Virus record (IMG/VR): IMGVR_UViG_3300045933_000240
Coordinates: 1 to 32,836 of that record
DNA length: 32,836 nucleotides
Source of the DNA: a virus
Reading direction: 5' to 3' (one strand)
In this document: positions 23,755 to 31,196 of the stretch, piece by piece
Numbering within the stretch: position 1 is the first letter of the stretch
How the letters are laid out: the number at the start of each line of letters is the position of its first letter
Position numbers and translations under genes: made by a program
Notes under the pieces: generated by a model
What the model saw: only the letters and a program-made list of their open reading frames with translations
The model's database searches: none
Told to the model about the DNA's origin: nothing

Positions 23755-24047
23755 GGCGCCGGCACCATGCGATCGACGACGACGAAGCGGTTCTGCTCGA
23801 TCACCGAATCGCCGTTCCAGCGATACCAGTGGATGCCCGACTCGTCGGGCGTGTAGTCGGCGTAATAGAGGCCGGTGCTGCTGGTCTGCACATCGTCCGT
23901 CAGGTCGACGGTCGTGCCCGACGGCGTCCTCAGCGTCAGCTCGACGTCGACCGGGTCGAACAGCGTGCCCGCCGGCTTCGTCTTGAAGCCGTCGCCGTTC
24001 GTGATACGCACGACCTCGCCGACATCGATGTGGTCGGTGCTACTCAT
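23751..24047 (-). CDS. small Ig-like beta-sandwich protein
   Basis: A 98-residue protein that looks like a single Ig-like or related beta-sandwich domain: VGEVVRITNGDGF, VDVELTLRTPSGTTVDLT, STGLYYADYTPDESGIHWYRW, a pattern common to phage decoration and fibre domains. The ATG at 24047 overlaps the end of the repeat-protein gene by eight bases. A longer frame to 24209 is a shadow of that gene. It probably sits on the virion or on the repeat fibre. No enzyme motif is seen. Confidence 0.7.
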   Translation of the reverse strand: MSSTDHIDVGEVVRITNGDGFKTKPAGTLFDPVDVELTLRTPSGTTVDLTDDVQTSSTGLYYADYTPDESGIHWYRWNGDSVIEQNRFVVVDRMVPAP

Positions 24048-25827
24048 TGCCCGTACCCACGTGGCTGGCACTGTCGGCATCGCCGTCGACGGTGGCCAAG
24101 GTCGCGGCATCGGCGCCGACCGACTTCCGCGCGGCCGCCTCACCACCGACACTCGACATGGCAAATGCGTCCCCGCCGACAGTTGCCAGCGTGGAGTGCG
24201 CCGCCCCAACTGTGCCGCGGCGCCCGAACCGAACGCGACCTGCGAGGCCTGATAGCAGGGCGTACAGCGTGACGAAAACGAACTTGACGAGACCCGAACT
24301 CGTCGACAGCGTCGCCTCGAGCGCCTTGAGCACCAGCTTGACCAGCGTGGCGGTCAGCGTCAGCGCGCCGGCGAAGCTCAGGGTGACGCGCTTGCTCAGG
24401 TCGCCCGTGAGTCCGAGCGAGCCGCCCAGGTCGAGCGTGTTGCCGCTGGTGATGTGGGCAGTCAGGTCGCCGGCGAGGTCGAGCAGGCCCGCCAGGTAGA
24501 TCTGGGCCTGTTTGCGGACCGCGCCGGCGGTCGCCAACGTTGCGAGCAGGACCTTGCTGGTCAGTCGTATCAGTGAGCCCGAAGTGGCCAACGTGCCGGT
24601 CAGCGTCTTCGCGACTTGGGCCCGCACGGCGCCGGCACTGGTCAACGCTCCCGAGAGCCGGGTCGTAGCCGCCTGCCGGATAGCGCCGGCGGTAGTCAGT
24701 GTCGCTGCCTGGTTCGTCTGCGCGCGCTTGATCAACGAGCCGACTGTCGTCAGGGTTCCGCTCAGCACCTTGTTGACTCGATCGGTGATGGCACCTGATG
24801 TCGTAAGCGTTCCGACGAGGAACCGCGAGGCTACGAGGCGCAGGGATCCGGAGCTCCCCAGACTGCCGGCGAGGCGCTTGAGCACCAGCTGCGTAATAGC
24901 GCCGGTGTCGCTCAACGTCCCACCCAGCGCCAAGGCGAATCGGATGGTAAGGGCGCCCGTCGTTGTGAGCGTCCCGCTCAGGCGCTTCTGGGCTTGATTG
25001 GCAACCGCGCCGGCCGTGCTGAGCGTACCGGTGAACAACCGGCTCACGAGCTTGCTCAGAGAGCCTGCCGTTGTCAGCGAGCCGCTCAGCACCTGCTCGA
25101 CCAGGTTCATGATCGAGCCGCTCGAGGTGAGCGTGCCGGTCAACGTGAGCACCGCGACCTTGACGTTGGTCACGGCGCTCGACGTCGCCAGCGTGCCAAC
25201 CAGGTAGATCAGCGCGTTCTTGACCAGCGTCCCTGCGCTGGCAAGGGTCCCGGCGAGGAAGGTTTCCACGAGGAACGCCAGGCTGCCTGTGCTCGCTTGC
25301 GAGCCCGCCAGTCGTTTCTGCCCTTGGTTGACGGTGGCGCCGGCGCTGCTGAATGTCCCTGCAACCGGCTTGTTCGCCTGGTTGGCATCAGCACCTGACA
25401 TCGACAGCGTCCCGGCCACCGACTGGCTGACGAACTTCACCAGCAAGCCGGCAGTCGTCAGTGTGGCCAGCAGGACTTTGAGAACCAGGAAGACGATGGT
25501 TGCGGAGGTCGTGAGAGTGCCGGCGAGGAGCTTCTTGGCCAGCAGCACCAGCGAGCCGGTCGAGGTCAGCGTTCCGGCCAGTGGCTTGTTGCCCTGGTTG
25601 CGCGGCGTCCCCGAGCTGCTCAGCGTCCCGGTCAGGAACTTGTTGACTCGCTTGACCAGTGCGCCAGCTGAGGCCAGAGTGCCCGCGAGTACCTGGTTGT
25701 CGCGCTTGACCAGCAGTCCCGAACTCGCGAGCGTTCCGTCGAGGCTGAGCGTGTACAGGATCGACGACGAGCGCCCACCGGGCAACAGCCTCGACTGGGC
25801 AGGGAATGAGCGACCAAAGATAGGCAT
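24040..25827 (-). CDS. giant tandem-repeat protein (18-residue repeats)
   Basis: A 595-residue protein made almost wholly of tandem 18-residue repeats with consensus like xLxGTLTTxGSLVKxxxK, about 28 units between residues 28 and 537. The regular GTL, S/T, G and L positions and the basic or polar end of each unit suggest a beta-solenoid or a long repetitive fibre. The final 58 residues switch to a second repeat of about 10 residues (xxVGGDAxxx, six units). There is no signal peptide. It lies between the propeller protein and the terminase genes, so a fibre or virion surface role is likely. I do not know a named family for certain. The upstream TAG is three bases before its ATG. Confidence 0.85.
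   Translation of the reverse strand: MPIFGRSFPAQSRLLPGGRSSSILYTLSLDGTLASSGLLVKRDNQVLAGTLASAGALVKRVNKFLTGTLSSSGTPRNQGNKPLAGTLTSTGSLVLLAKKLLAGTLTTSATIVFLVLKVLLATLTTAGLLVKFVSQSVAGTLSMSGADANQANKPVAGTFSSAGATVNQGQKRLAGSQASTGSLAFLVETFLAGTLASAGTLVKNALIYLVGTLATSSAVTNVKVAVLTLTGTLTSSGSIMNLVEQVLSGSLTTAGSLSKLVSRLFTGTLSTAGAVANQAQKRLSGTLTTTGALTIRFALALGGTLSDTGAITQLVLKRLAGSLGSSGSLRLVASRFLVGTLTTSGAITDRVNKVLSGTLTTVGSLIKRAQTNQAATLTTAGAIRQAATTRLSGALTSAGAVRAQVAKTLTGTLATSGSLIRLTSKVLLATLATAGAVRKQAQIYLAGLLDLAGDLTAHITSGNTLDLGGSLGLTGDLSKRVTLSFAGALTLTATLVKLVLKALEATLSTSSGLVKFVFVTLYALLSGLAGRVRFGRRGTVGAAHSTLATVGGDAFAMSSVGGEAAARKSVGADAATLATVDGDADSASHVGTGNE
24217..25746 (-). repeat. array of about 28 coding 18-residue repeats
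   Basis: The coding region for residues 28-537 of the repeat protein divides into about 28 units of 54 bases, with a few units of 57 to 63 bases. Neighbouring units differ at many bases, so the repeat is kept at the protein level. Confidence 0.9.
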
Positions 25828-25830
25828 CGA

Positions 25831-27306
25831 CTACCAGCGACTGGCGCGCACGACGGCTTGAAGGACTGCCAACGGGGCCATAAAGCCCCCGGGACGGTCG
25901 GTTGTGGCGGCGGTATAGGTCACGATGAAGTCGAAGGTGTCGATGAACCACGTGATCGTGTCCGCGCTCATCGAGGTCGTGCGGACAAAGTTGAACTCGA
26001 CACGCGCGTCATCCCACTGAGCCTTAGAAGCGCCGGTGTTGACGTAGCCAAAGCTGACGGCCGCGTTGTTGCCGTAGGTGGTACGGAAGGCGTTGTCGGC
26101 GCCGACGCTCTGATAGGTGCCGCCTGAATTCGCAGCTGCCAGCACGACGCCCGCGCTTGTGCGCACGCGCACGTTCCAGGTCATACCGTCATCGCTGCGG
26201 CCGGACTGCTTATGTCGGAGCTGGAACGTGGCGGCAGTCACCGGCGCTATGGCGCTCGATGCGGTGATCGTGGCCCCGGAGGCGCCCACGCCAACCCACG
26301 TCGCGCCGTAGACAACGGAATTCAGCCCTGTGCTGCCCTGGGCGTTGCTTGTCCAGGCGCCGGTCGGGTCGGTGGCGCGGTAGTAAAGCGTTCCAGCAAA
26401 TCCAAGCGCGACCCAGAAACCATTGCCATAAGCGACGCCATAGAAGCCGCTGGTGCCCTGGGCGTTGCTTGTCCAGGCGCCGGTCGGGTCGGTGGCGTAG
26501 TAGAGACGGTTGGCGTTCGTGCCCTTTTTGCCGACCGCCACCCAATAGCCGTTGCCATACGCGACTGACGCGAACAAATCCTGCGCATTGCTGGTCCACG
26601 CGCCGGTGGGGTCGGTGGCTTTGTAATACAGGTTTGATGTGCTGCCGGTGGCATCGCCGACCGCCACCCAATAGCCGTTGCCATACGCGACTGACGCGAA
26701 CGCGACAGAGCCCTGCGCATTGCTGGTCCACGCGCCGGTGGGGTCAGTGGCGCGGTAGCGCAGAACACCAGAACTGCCGACGGCCACCCAATAGCCGTTG
26801 CCATACGCGACACTGTTGAATTGGGTGCCCCCCTGAGTGTTGCTCGTCCATGCGCCGGTGGGGTCGGTCGTATACAGAACGGCCCCATTTGCACCGACCG
26901 CGACCCAGTATGTGCCGTCGAAGGCGACCCCTCTGAGCGTCTCTGAACCCTGTGGGTTGCTCGTCCAGCTGAGGCCGTCGGAGCTCCAATAAAGCGCACC
27001 AGACGCTCCCACGGCGACATATTTCCCGTTACCGAACGCAACAGCATTCAGATCCGCCGCACCGTTGGTGGTGGACAGCCAGGACGCCAGGCTCGGGTCC
27101 TGCGGCGTATAGGCATCGACCAGATCGCCCGGCGAGTTGCTCAGTCCGAAAGACAGATCGGCCTCGCCCGTCCGCTTGACGCCAGTGCTGTCGGCGGCGG
27201 CTATCCCTTCGTCGACCTCGCCAAAGATGGGCGTGCCCGCACCGGTCTCCTTGGCCCACGTGCCGATCGAGACATCCGCGTCGGCAGCTGGTGTCCACGT
27301 GGCCAC
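25831..27306 (-). CDS. seven-bladed beta-propeller fibre or receptor-binding protein
   Basis: A 491-residue protein. Residues about 85-352 hold seven repeats of about 40 residues, each like xxSVAYGNGYWVAVGxxG, then an LYY strand and ATDPTGAWTSNAQ, which fits a seven-bladed beta-propeller. The N-terminal 84 residues (IFGEVDEGIAAADS, LSFGLS) and C-terminal 140 (FQLRHKQSGRSDDG, WNVRVRTSAGVVLAA) look like two halves of one beta-sandwich, so the propeller seems inserted in it. A virion receptor-binding or glycan-binding role is likely. I start it at the GTG at 27306, two bases after the Cys-rich gene stop. The frame stays open much further upstream, but that part overlaps the Cys-rich gene and looks like its shadow. 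Confidence 0.82.
   Translation of the reverse strand: MATWTPAADADVSIGTWAKETGAGTPIFGEVDEGIAAADSTGVKRTGEADLSFGLSNSPGDLVDAYTPQDPSLASWLSTTNGAADLNAVAFGNGKYVAVGASGALYWSSDGLSWTSNPQGSETLRGVAFDGTYWVAVGANGAVLYTTDPTGAWTSNTQGGTQFNSVAYGNGYWVAVGSSGVLRYRATDPTGAWTSNAQGSVAFASVAYGNGYWVAVGDATGSTSNLYYKATDPTGAWTSNAQDLFASVAYGNGYWVAVGKKGTNANRLYYATDPTGAWTSNAQGTSGFYGVAYGNGFWVALGFAGTLYYRATDPTGAWTSNAQGSTGLNSVVYGATWVGVGASGATITASSAIAPVTAATFQLRHKQSGRSDDGMTWNVRVRTSAGVVLAAANSGGTYQSVGADNAFRTTYGNNAAVSFGYVNTGASKAQWDDARVEFNFVRTTSMSADTITWFIDTFDFIVTYTAATTDRPGGFMAPLAVLQAVVRASRW
26531..26701. repeat. 45-bp perfect direct repeat within propeller blades
   Basis: Bases 26531-26575 and 26657-26701 are identical, 126 bases (42 codons, one blade) apart. 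A third, slightly altered copy lies near 26775-26812. The flanking linker sequence coding TDPTGAWTSN is also nearly identical between blades, pointing to recent duplication. Confidence 0.9.
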
Positions 27307-27307
27307 A

Positions 27308-27679
27308 TCAGGCCCCGGTGTAGGCGGTGGTGGTCCGGTCGGGACCGGTGTCGGGCAGTTGCCCTGCCTCTGCTGACCCGGCGGGCATTTCTGTGAAGCA
27401 GCATTGGAGCTGTCCTTCGCCGGCCCGATTGAAGCCCGCGAACTCGCCGCAGTCCACGACTCCGTTCCGGTCCCATGCTGGCCGGACGATGGCGAGATAG
27501 CGAGGGTCGGCGTGAACAGCGTCCCAAGAGCCAAGCTCGCGGCGAAGGCCGCAGACAAAATGGCGGCCGGGAACCGTGTCGATCTCAAGGAACGGGCACT
27601 CCTTTCCCTCGATGTAGCAGCAGTGATCGGCGCAGTTGCCATGGCACGCGCGACCCGCAACAACCGTGCCGTCTAGCAC
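27308..27679 (-). CDS. cysteine-rich protein, unknown
   Basis: A 123-residue protein starting at a GTG (27679) that overlaps the stop of the upstream gene (GTGCTAG). It is rich in Cys: CHGNCADHCC (12-21), KECPF, HFVCGLRRELGSWDAVH, VVDCGEF and LQCCF. The conserved-looking core and the paired Cys spacing suggest a small zinc-binding or disulfide-stabilised domain. The gene is easily missed because the propeller frame stays open across it. It sits among fibre genes. I do not recognise the family, and the C-terminal 25 residues are less ordered (AGSAEAGQLPDTG). Confidence 0.68.
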   Translation of the reverse strand: MLDGTVVAGRACHGNCADHCCYIEGKECPFLEIDTVPGRHFVCGLRRELGSWDAVHADPRYLAIVRPAWDRNGVVDCGEFAGFNRAGEGQLQCCFTEMPAGSAEAGQLPDTGPDRTTTAYTGA

Positions 27680-28134
27680 CTGCTGACGCGCATCAGCGCC
27701 CGCGCGTCGACAGCATTGGCCGCCGTGCAGCGGATCACGAAGCCCTCGGCGAGCGCCGAGTCGTACTCGTCGCCGAGCGGAATCTGGTAGATGAGGCCCG
27801 CCTGCGGGTGGATGAATAGCGGCTCCAGGACGGTGATCGTCGTCGGCTCGGACGACCACGCCCGGCCAGCAGTGAAGCCAGCCGTGAGAACCCGGCCCGA
27901 GGCCTGCACGACCGTCTCCGACGTCGAGTTGGTGCCGGGCGAGTTCGTCGCCCATGTGCAGTAGCCGAGCTCGATGAGCACCGGCTCGTTCGTCGGCGAC
28001 GTGCCCTGGAACATGATCGAAGCCGCCTTGAGGATCAGCCCGGAGTTGGCGTGTGCCTTTACCCCGAGGATCGTCTTGACGGTGCTGAAGTTGACGTCGG
28101 CACTCGTGTACGCGACGTAGATGGGTGCGCCCAC
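27673..28134 (-). CDS. small virion structural protein
   Basis: A 153-residue beta-rich protein (PIYVAYTSADVNFSTVKTIL at the start; TTITVLEPLFIHPQAGLIYQ; GFVIRCTAANAVDARALMRV at the end). The mix of short strands and the Gly/Thr/Ser content fit a virion structural or fibre-associated protein, and similar short proteins are found in tail-fibre clusters. It starts with a GTG three bases after the stop of the tail-fibre-like gene. No catalytic motif is seen. The structural call is by pattern and context. Confidence 0.65.
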   Translation of the reverse strand: MGAPIYVAYTSADVNFSTVKTILGVKAHANSGLILKAASIMFQGTSPTNEPVLIELGYCTWATNSPGTNSTSETVVQASGRVLTAGFTAGRAWSSEPTTITVLEPLFIHPQAGLIYQIPLGDEYDSALAEGFVIRCTAANAVDARALMRVSRC

Positions 28135-28137
28135 GGC

Positions 28138-28818
28138 TCAGCCGCCGGCGCTTGCGGTCATGTCGTAGGTCGTCTGCAATCCGTCGCCGTTGGCGCCGAC
28201 CAGGTTGATCGCGCTGAACTTCGAGCGGTCCCACAGCGTGCCCGCGGAGCTGGCCGAGAACAGGCCATGCTCGGTCACAGCGGGCGTACCCGAGTCGAGC
28301 GTGTTCGTGCCGACGGAGCGGTAGATATTGGCCGAGGCGCCCTCGGTCTGGCTGCCTGTCGCGCGGGTGCTGTCAGGGTTGTACTCGGTGGTGAGCTCGG
28401 TGCCCAGGGCAGTGTCACCGTTGGCCTCGGCGCCGGTACCGGTGCCGATGCCGTGGTACTTGAAGTTCTCGAGCTCGGTCAGGTTCTGGAAGGCATCGAC
28501 GAGGAAGTTGACACCGGCGGTCGTGATGACCTTGCGGCTGACTACGCCGTAGTCCTCGACGACCAGCTCCTCGCGCGGGATGAGGCCCTGCTGGAACAGG
28601 CCGAGGCCGCGGACGACCCGCGCCCGCAGCGCGGACTCGAACACGACCGACCGAGCAAGGATGTCGCGCAGCTCGTCGGCCAGCTCGGCCGGCAGGAGCG
28701 GGATGGCCCGGCTGATAACCAGGCCGAGCGCCGTCTTCGGATCGCCGGCCGCCTGGCGGACGATGCGCGTCTCGCGGGACGGGCGCAGGACTTCGGGAAC
28801 GGCGAGCGCCAGGCTCAC
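28138..28818 (-). CDS. tail-fibre-like protein
   Basis: A 226-residue protein with a helical N-terminal third (AELADELRDILARSVVFESA) and a beta-rich rest: GVVSRKVITTAGVNFLVDAF, KYHGIGTGTGAEANGDTALG, TEYNPDSTRATGSQ, AVTEHGLFSASSAGTLWDR. The HGIGTGTGAE block and the TExGLF block are characteristic of a widespread group of phage fibre or virion proteins. It starts with a GTG overlapping the stop of the coiled-coil gene (GTGA). It probably forms part of an adhesion fibre. The exact family is not named here. Confidence 0.72.
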   Translation of the reverse strand: MSLALAVPEVLRPSRETRIVRQAAGDPKTALGLVISRAIPLLPAELADELRDILARSVVFESALRARVVRGLGLFQQGLIPREELVVEDYGVVSRKVITTAGVNFLVDAFQNLTELENFKYHGIGTGTGAEANGDTALGTELTTEYNPDSTRATGSQTEGASANIYRSVGTNTLDSGTPAVTEHGLFSASSAGTLWDRSKFSAINLVGANGDGLQTTYDMTASAGG

Positions 28819-29045
28819 TCTGAGGCCTCCTTCTTGTTGACGTCGCCCTCGGCCTTGAGGCCACCGGCGAGGCCGATCTGGACGATGCGCCGCGTCTCGG
28901 GCGAGAGGTTCGCCGTCGCTGCGCGGACTTCCTGCTCCCGCTGGACCGCCACCTGTGCCTGGCGGATTTCGGTGCGCTGTGCGGCGAGGCCCGCAGCTAC
29001 AGCGGCGAGCTCCTCATCCGTCATGTCGCTCAGTGACTTGGTCAC
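28815..29045 (-). CDS. small coiled-coil protein
   Basis: A 76-residue acidic helical protein (MTDEELAAVAAGLAAQRTEI, QVAVQREQEVRAATANL) that probably forms a coiled coil. The GTG at 29045 has AAGGAG upstream at good spacing. It lies between the holin candidate and the first fibre gene, and ends overlapping the fibre start. Function is unknown; a fibre-chaperone or linker role would fit the place. Confidence 0.7.
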   Translation of the reverse strand: MTKSLSDMTDEELAAVAAGLAAQRTEIRQAQVAVQREQEVRAATANLSPETRRIVQIGLAGGLKAEGDVNKKEASE

Positions 29046-29063
29046 GGTTGCTCCTTCTGGCTG

Positions 29064-29339
29064 CTACTTGGTGGGTTCTGTTGGCGGCGGAATGGACGGT
29101 GGCCCGGCCTGCGTGTTGACGCCGAGCTGCACCTGGCGCTCGGTGCTGCGCGCGGTCCGGGTCGAGTTCTCCTGGACGAACAGGAAGGTCAGCGCGGATC
29201 CGATGAAACCGCCGATGAGCAGCTGCATCGACTGCGCCGAGGCATCGAGGCGGGTGAAGTAGATGAGGACGAACCCGCCCACGACGACCGCGAAGGCCGT
29301 CAGGTAGGTGAAGATCGCCTTGACGATGTCGACATTCAC
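29064..29339 (-). CDS. holin candidate, two membrane segments
   Basis: A 91-residue protein with two hydrophobic segments (about residues 8-27, YLTAFAVVVGGFVLIYF, and 39-55, LLIGGFIGSALTFLFV) joined by a short charged loop and followed by a polar, Pro-rich C-terminus. This is a class II holin layout. It lies one small gene downstream of the putative endolysin, in the lysis part of the late operon. Start GTG, overlapping the stop of the acidic gene (GTGA). Two other membrane proteins in the cluster are rivals for the role. Confidence 0.68.
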   Translation of the reverse strand: MNVDIVKAIFTYLTAFAVVVGGFVLIYFTRLDASAQSMQLLIGGFIGSALTFLFVQENSTRTARSTERQVQLGVNTQAGPPSIPPPTEPTK

Positions 29340-29467
29340 TCGTCGTCCTCCGGCTCGTCGTCGCCCGGGTCATCACCGACAGGCAGGCCGGGCTCGACCA
29401 CGCCCTCGTCTGCGCCGTCTTCGTCGGGGTCCTGCTCGTTCTTGGCGAGCTCGGTGTCGTCGGTCAT
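29336..29467 (-). CDS. 43-residue very acidic protein
   Basis: Coupled on both sides: the ATG at 29467 overlaps the peptidase stop as ATGA, and the TGA overlaps the GTG of the holin candidate. The product is almost entirely Asp, Glu, Gly and Pro (DEDGADEGVVEPGLPVGDDP). Such acidic peptides may act as inhibitors or DNA mimics, but nothing specific can be read from the sequence. Its position between peptidase and holin hints at a link with lysis. Confidence 0.65.
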   Translation of the reverse strand: MTDDTELAKNEQDPDEDGADEGVVEPGLPVGDDPGDDEPEDDE

Positions 29468-30282
29468 GGCAGGGCTCCTATCTCGTCGAGCAGTGGCTTG
29501 GCGTTGTCGAGCGCCATCTGGCGCGTGGTCATGTCGCTGTTCTCGTCGCCGGCGATGGCCAGCTGGACATCCAGCTCGCCCTCGAGGCGGGCGCGCTTCT
29601 GGTCAGATGTCTCGGCGATGCGGATCGCGCTCCAGACGCCGACACCCTTGCCAATGGCGTGCGTTGCACCAGCCGGTCCGACGCGCAGGCGCTCCATGAA
29701 GCCCTTGGCGTGGCGCCAGGCGATGCGCTGCGGGCCGTTCGGCACTGGGTAGGACTTCGGCCGGCCGTCCTGCAGGCCCTCGCTGAACAGGACCGAGCGG
29801 TTGCCACCGAAGGCCGGGTCGTTTGCGATCGGGTCGGACAGCATGGCGGCATGGTTGCCGTTGAAGTTGCGATCGCCGCTGATCTGGCGGAGGTTGTTGT
29901 TGATGTAGCCGTAGTAGCCCCCGACGTCGAGCACATAGCCGGTCGTCAGCTGCTGCCAGGCGGTGGATAGCGACTCGCCGTAGTAGCGCTTGGCGGTCGC
30001 ATCACGTGGCACGCCGAGGGCAGCGAGGGCAGTCTCGTGCTCGGCGCTGGACAGGCCGCGCGGGTTGCCCTGACTGTCACGCGGGTCGCCGGCCGCCTTG
30101 CGGAAGTCGAGCATCGTCGGCGCGACGACTGAGGCGTCGAGACCCAGCCCGATGTGGGCGCCGGCCGAGCCCGACGCGCAGCTGCAGTTGCGGCTGCCCT
30201 CGAGCACCGACCGGGCCGGGCCCTGCTGCGGGCGGTACTGGACGTTGTGCTTGTTGACGAGCTGCGGGTAGACGCGGCTCAT
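29464..30282 (-). CDS. papain-like (C39-type) cysteine peptidase, endolysin candidate
   Basis: A 272-residue protein. The pattern NCSCASGSAG (32-41) followed by a long helix resembles the nucleophile region of papain/C39-like peptidases, with C35 (or C33) as nucleophile. H144 (FNGNHAAMLSD, 140-150) with D150 or D155 could complete the triad. The intervening VLDVGGYYGYI strand fits the fold. A helical tail (LEGELDVQLAIAGDENSD) forms the C-terminus. It is the only hydrolase-like gene in the lysis cluster and is followed by a holin candidate. So I infer a peptidoglycan-cleaving role. Start at 30282: the ATG overlaps the upstream stop as ATGA. No classical amidase or lysozyme motif is seen. Confidence 0.68.
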   Translation of the reverse strand: MSRVYPQLVNKHNVQYRPQQGPARSVLEGSRNCSCASGSAGAHIGLGLDASVVAPTMLDFRKAAGDPRDSQGNPRGLSSAEHETALAALGVPRDATAKRYYGESLSTAWQQLTTGYVLDVGGYYGYINNNLRQISGDRNFNGNHAAMLSDPIANDPAFGGNRSVLFSEGLQDGRPKSYPVPNGPQRIAWRHAKGFMERLRVGPAGATHAIGKGVGVWSAIRIAETSDQKRARLEGELDVQLAIAGDENSDMTTRQMALDNAKPLLDEIGALP

Positions 30283-30461
30283 GGCTGGCACCTGGCGCAT
30301 TCACGCTTGGCCTTCGCAGCAGCCTCGGCGCGGGAGTTGTAAGCGTCCCTGTCGCCAGCGGAATCGAGATTGCACCCCTCGGCCGTGAGCGTCACGCCCG
30401 CATCCGTCCGCTCGGCGACGTGAAGCGTGCGCCTAGTGCCGGCCACGATGTAGACCTTCAC
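30279..30461 (-). CDS. 60-residue small protein, unknown
   Basis: A short protein (VYIVAGTRRTLHVAERTDAG near the start, a helix with EAAAKAKRECARC near the end, one CARC pair) with a GTG start overlapping the stop of the upstream gene (GTGA) and an end overlapping the peptidase start (ATGA). It may be a small regulator or accessory lysis protein. No family is recognised. Confidence 0.65.
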   Translation of the reverse strand: MKVYIVAGTRRTLHVAERTDAGVTLTAEGCNLDSAGDRDAYNSRAEAAAKAKRECARCQP

Positions 30462-30670
30462 GTCAGCCCCTCCCGGTCGAAGCGGGCGGCCAGCAGCTCG
30501 ACGCGCGTCTGGAAGGCGGCCTCTTCAATCTGGCGATCGGTCGGCTCCGGCATCGAGGACGGGCCGAGCGCGTGCAGGAAGTCGGCGATCGTCGCCTCTT
30601 GGATGAGCCGCCGCTCGCGCTCCGACAACGGCTCGAGGTTGTAGTCACCGCGGTGGTCGACGATGCTCAT
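30458..30670 (-). CDS. 70-residue helical protein, unknown
   Basis: A helical, acidic protein (LSERERRLIQEATIADFLHAL; TDRQIEEAAFQTRVELLAARF). The ATG at 30670 overlaps the stop of the membrane protein upstream. The longer frame to 30907 is that gene's shadow. Two predicted helices with a Pro linker suggest a small helix bundle. Function unknown; it is part of the lysis-region string of coupled genes. Confidence 0.68.
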   Translation of the reverse strand: MSIVDHRGDYNLEPLSERERRLIQEATIADFLHALGPSSMPEPTDRQIEEAAFQTRVELLAARFDREGLT

Positions 30671-31005
30671 GGCCGCCACTTCCGACGCTCCTTGCGCCAC
30701 AGCAGCGCGTCGTCGATCACGCCGACCATGAGGACGACGACGGCAGCGGCGATCACGAGCGCTCCCCATGGGCGGCCGAGGGAGTAGCCGAGGAGGGCAG
30801 CGGCGATGTAGACGCCGATGATGAGCGCGGCGGCCGAGCAGCGGAGATCCCGCGTAACGAGGCGGGCCAGGAATAGAGCCTCCTCGTTGCGCTGTCGGTA
30901 CACCCATGCGATGTAGGCGCCAGAGGCGACAGCCGCAACGGCCACCGCAATGCAGACCACGGTGACGAGGAGCGTGACGAGCGCGGTGAAGTCATCCCAG
31001 CTCAC
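30667..31005 (-). CDS. three-segment membrane protein, possible holin
   Basis: A 112-residue protein with three likely membrane segments (about residues 7-34, VTLLVTVVCIAVAVAAVASGAY as the first; then ALIIGVYIAAALLG and LVIAAAVVVLMVGVI) and a basic C-terminus (RKERRKWRP). This is a class I holin layout. It begins with a GTG overlapping the stop of the preceding gene (GTGA). It competes with the two-segment protein at 29064-29339 as holin or antiholin. Confidence 0.68.
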   Translation of the reverse strand: MSWDDFTALVTLLVTVVCIAVAVAAVASGAYIAWVYRQRNEEALFLARLVTRDLRCSAAALIIGVYIAAALLGYSLGRPWGALVIAAAVVVLMVGVIDDALLWRKERRKWRP

Positions 31006-31196
31006 TTCGCCGGCCGCGGCGCGTGGCCGGCCTCACGCACGATGCGCTGGGCGCGGACAGCTGCCTCAGCGGTGAACACAACATCCACCAGCTTGCCGAC
31101 ACGACGCGCCTGTTCCTCGAGCCGGCGCTTGGCCCGCTGCAGGTCGGGATCCTCGGCGTGTCCACTGCTGCTTGACGCCATCGACCAGACCGTCAT
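31002..31196 (-). CDS. 64-residue helical protein, unknown
   Basis: A basic helical protein (PDLQRAKRRLEEQARRVGKL; VVFTAEAAVRAQRIVREAG). Its ATG at 31196 overlaps the upstream stop as ATGA. The helix pattern suggests a coiled coil or small helix hairpin. No function is recognised. It is the second gene of the late operon. Confidence 0.62.
   Translation of the reverse strand: MTVWSMASSSSGHAEDPDLQRAKRRLEEQARRVGKLVDVVFTAEAAVRAQRIVREAGHAPRPAK

Noticed and set aside
27307-27663. N-terminal extension of the propeller protein with a signal-like hydrophobic stretch
   Set aside because: This part overlaps the well-formed Cys-rich gene in another frame, and its composition is that of a shadow; the GTG at 27306 fits better.
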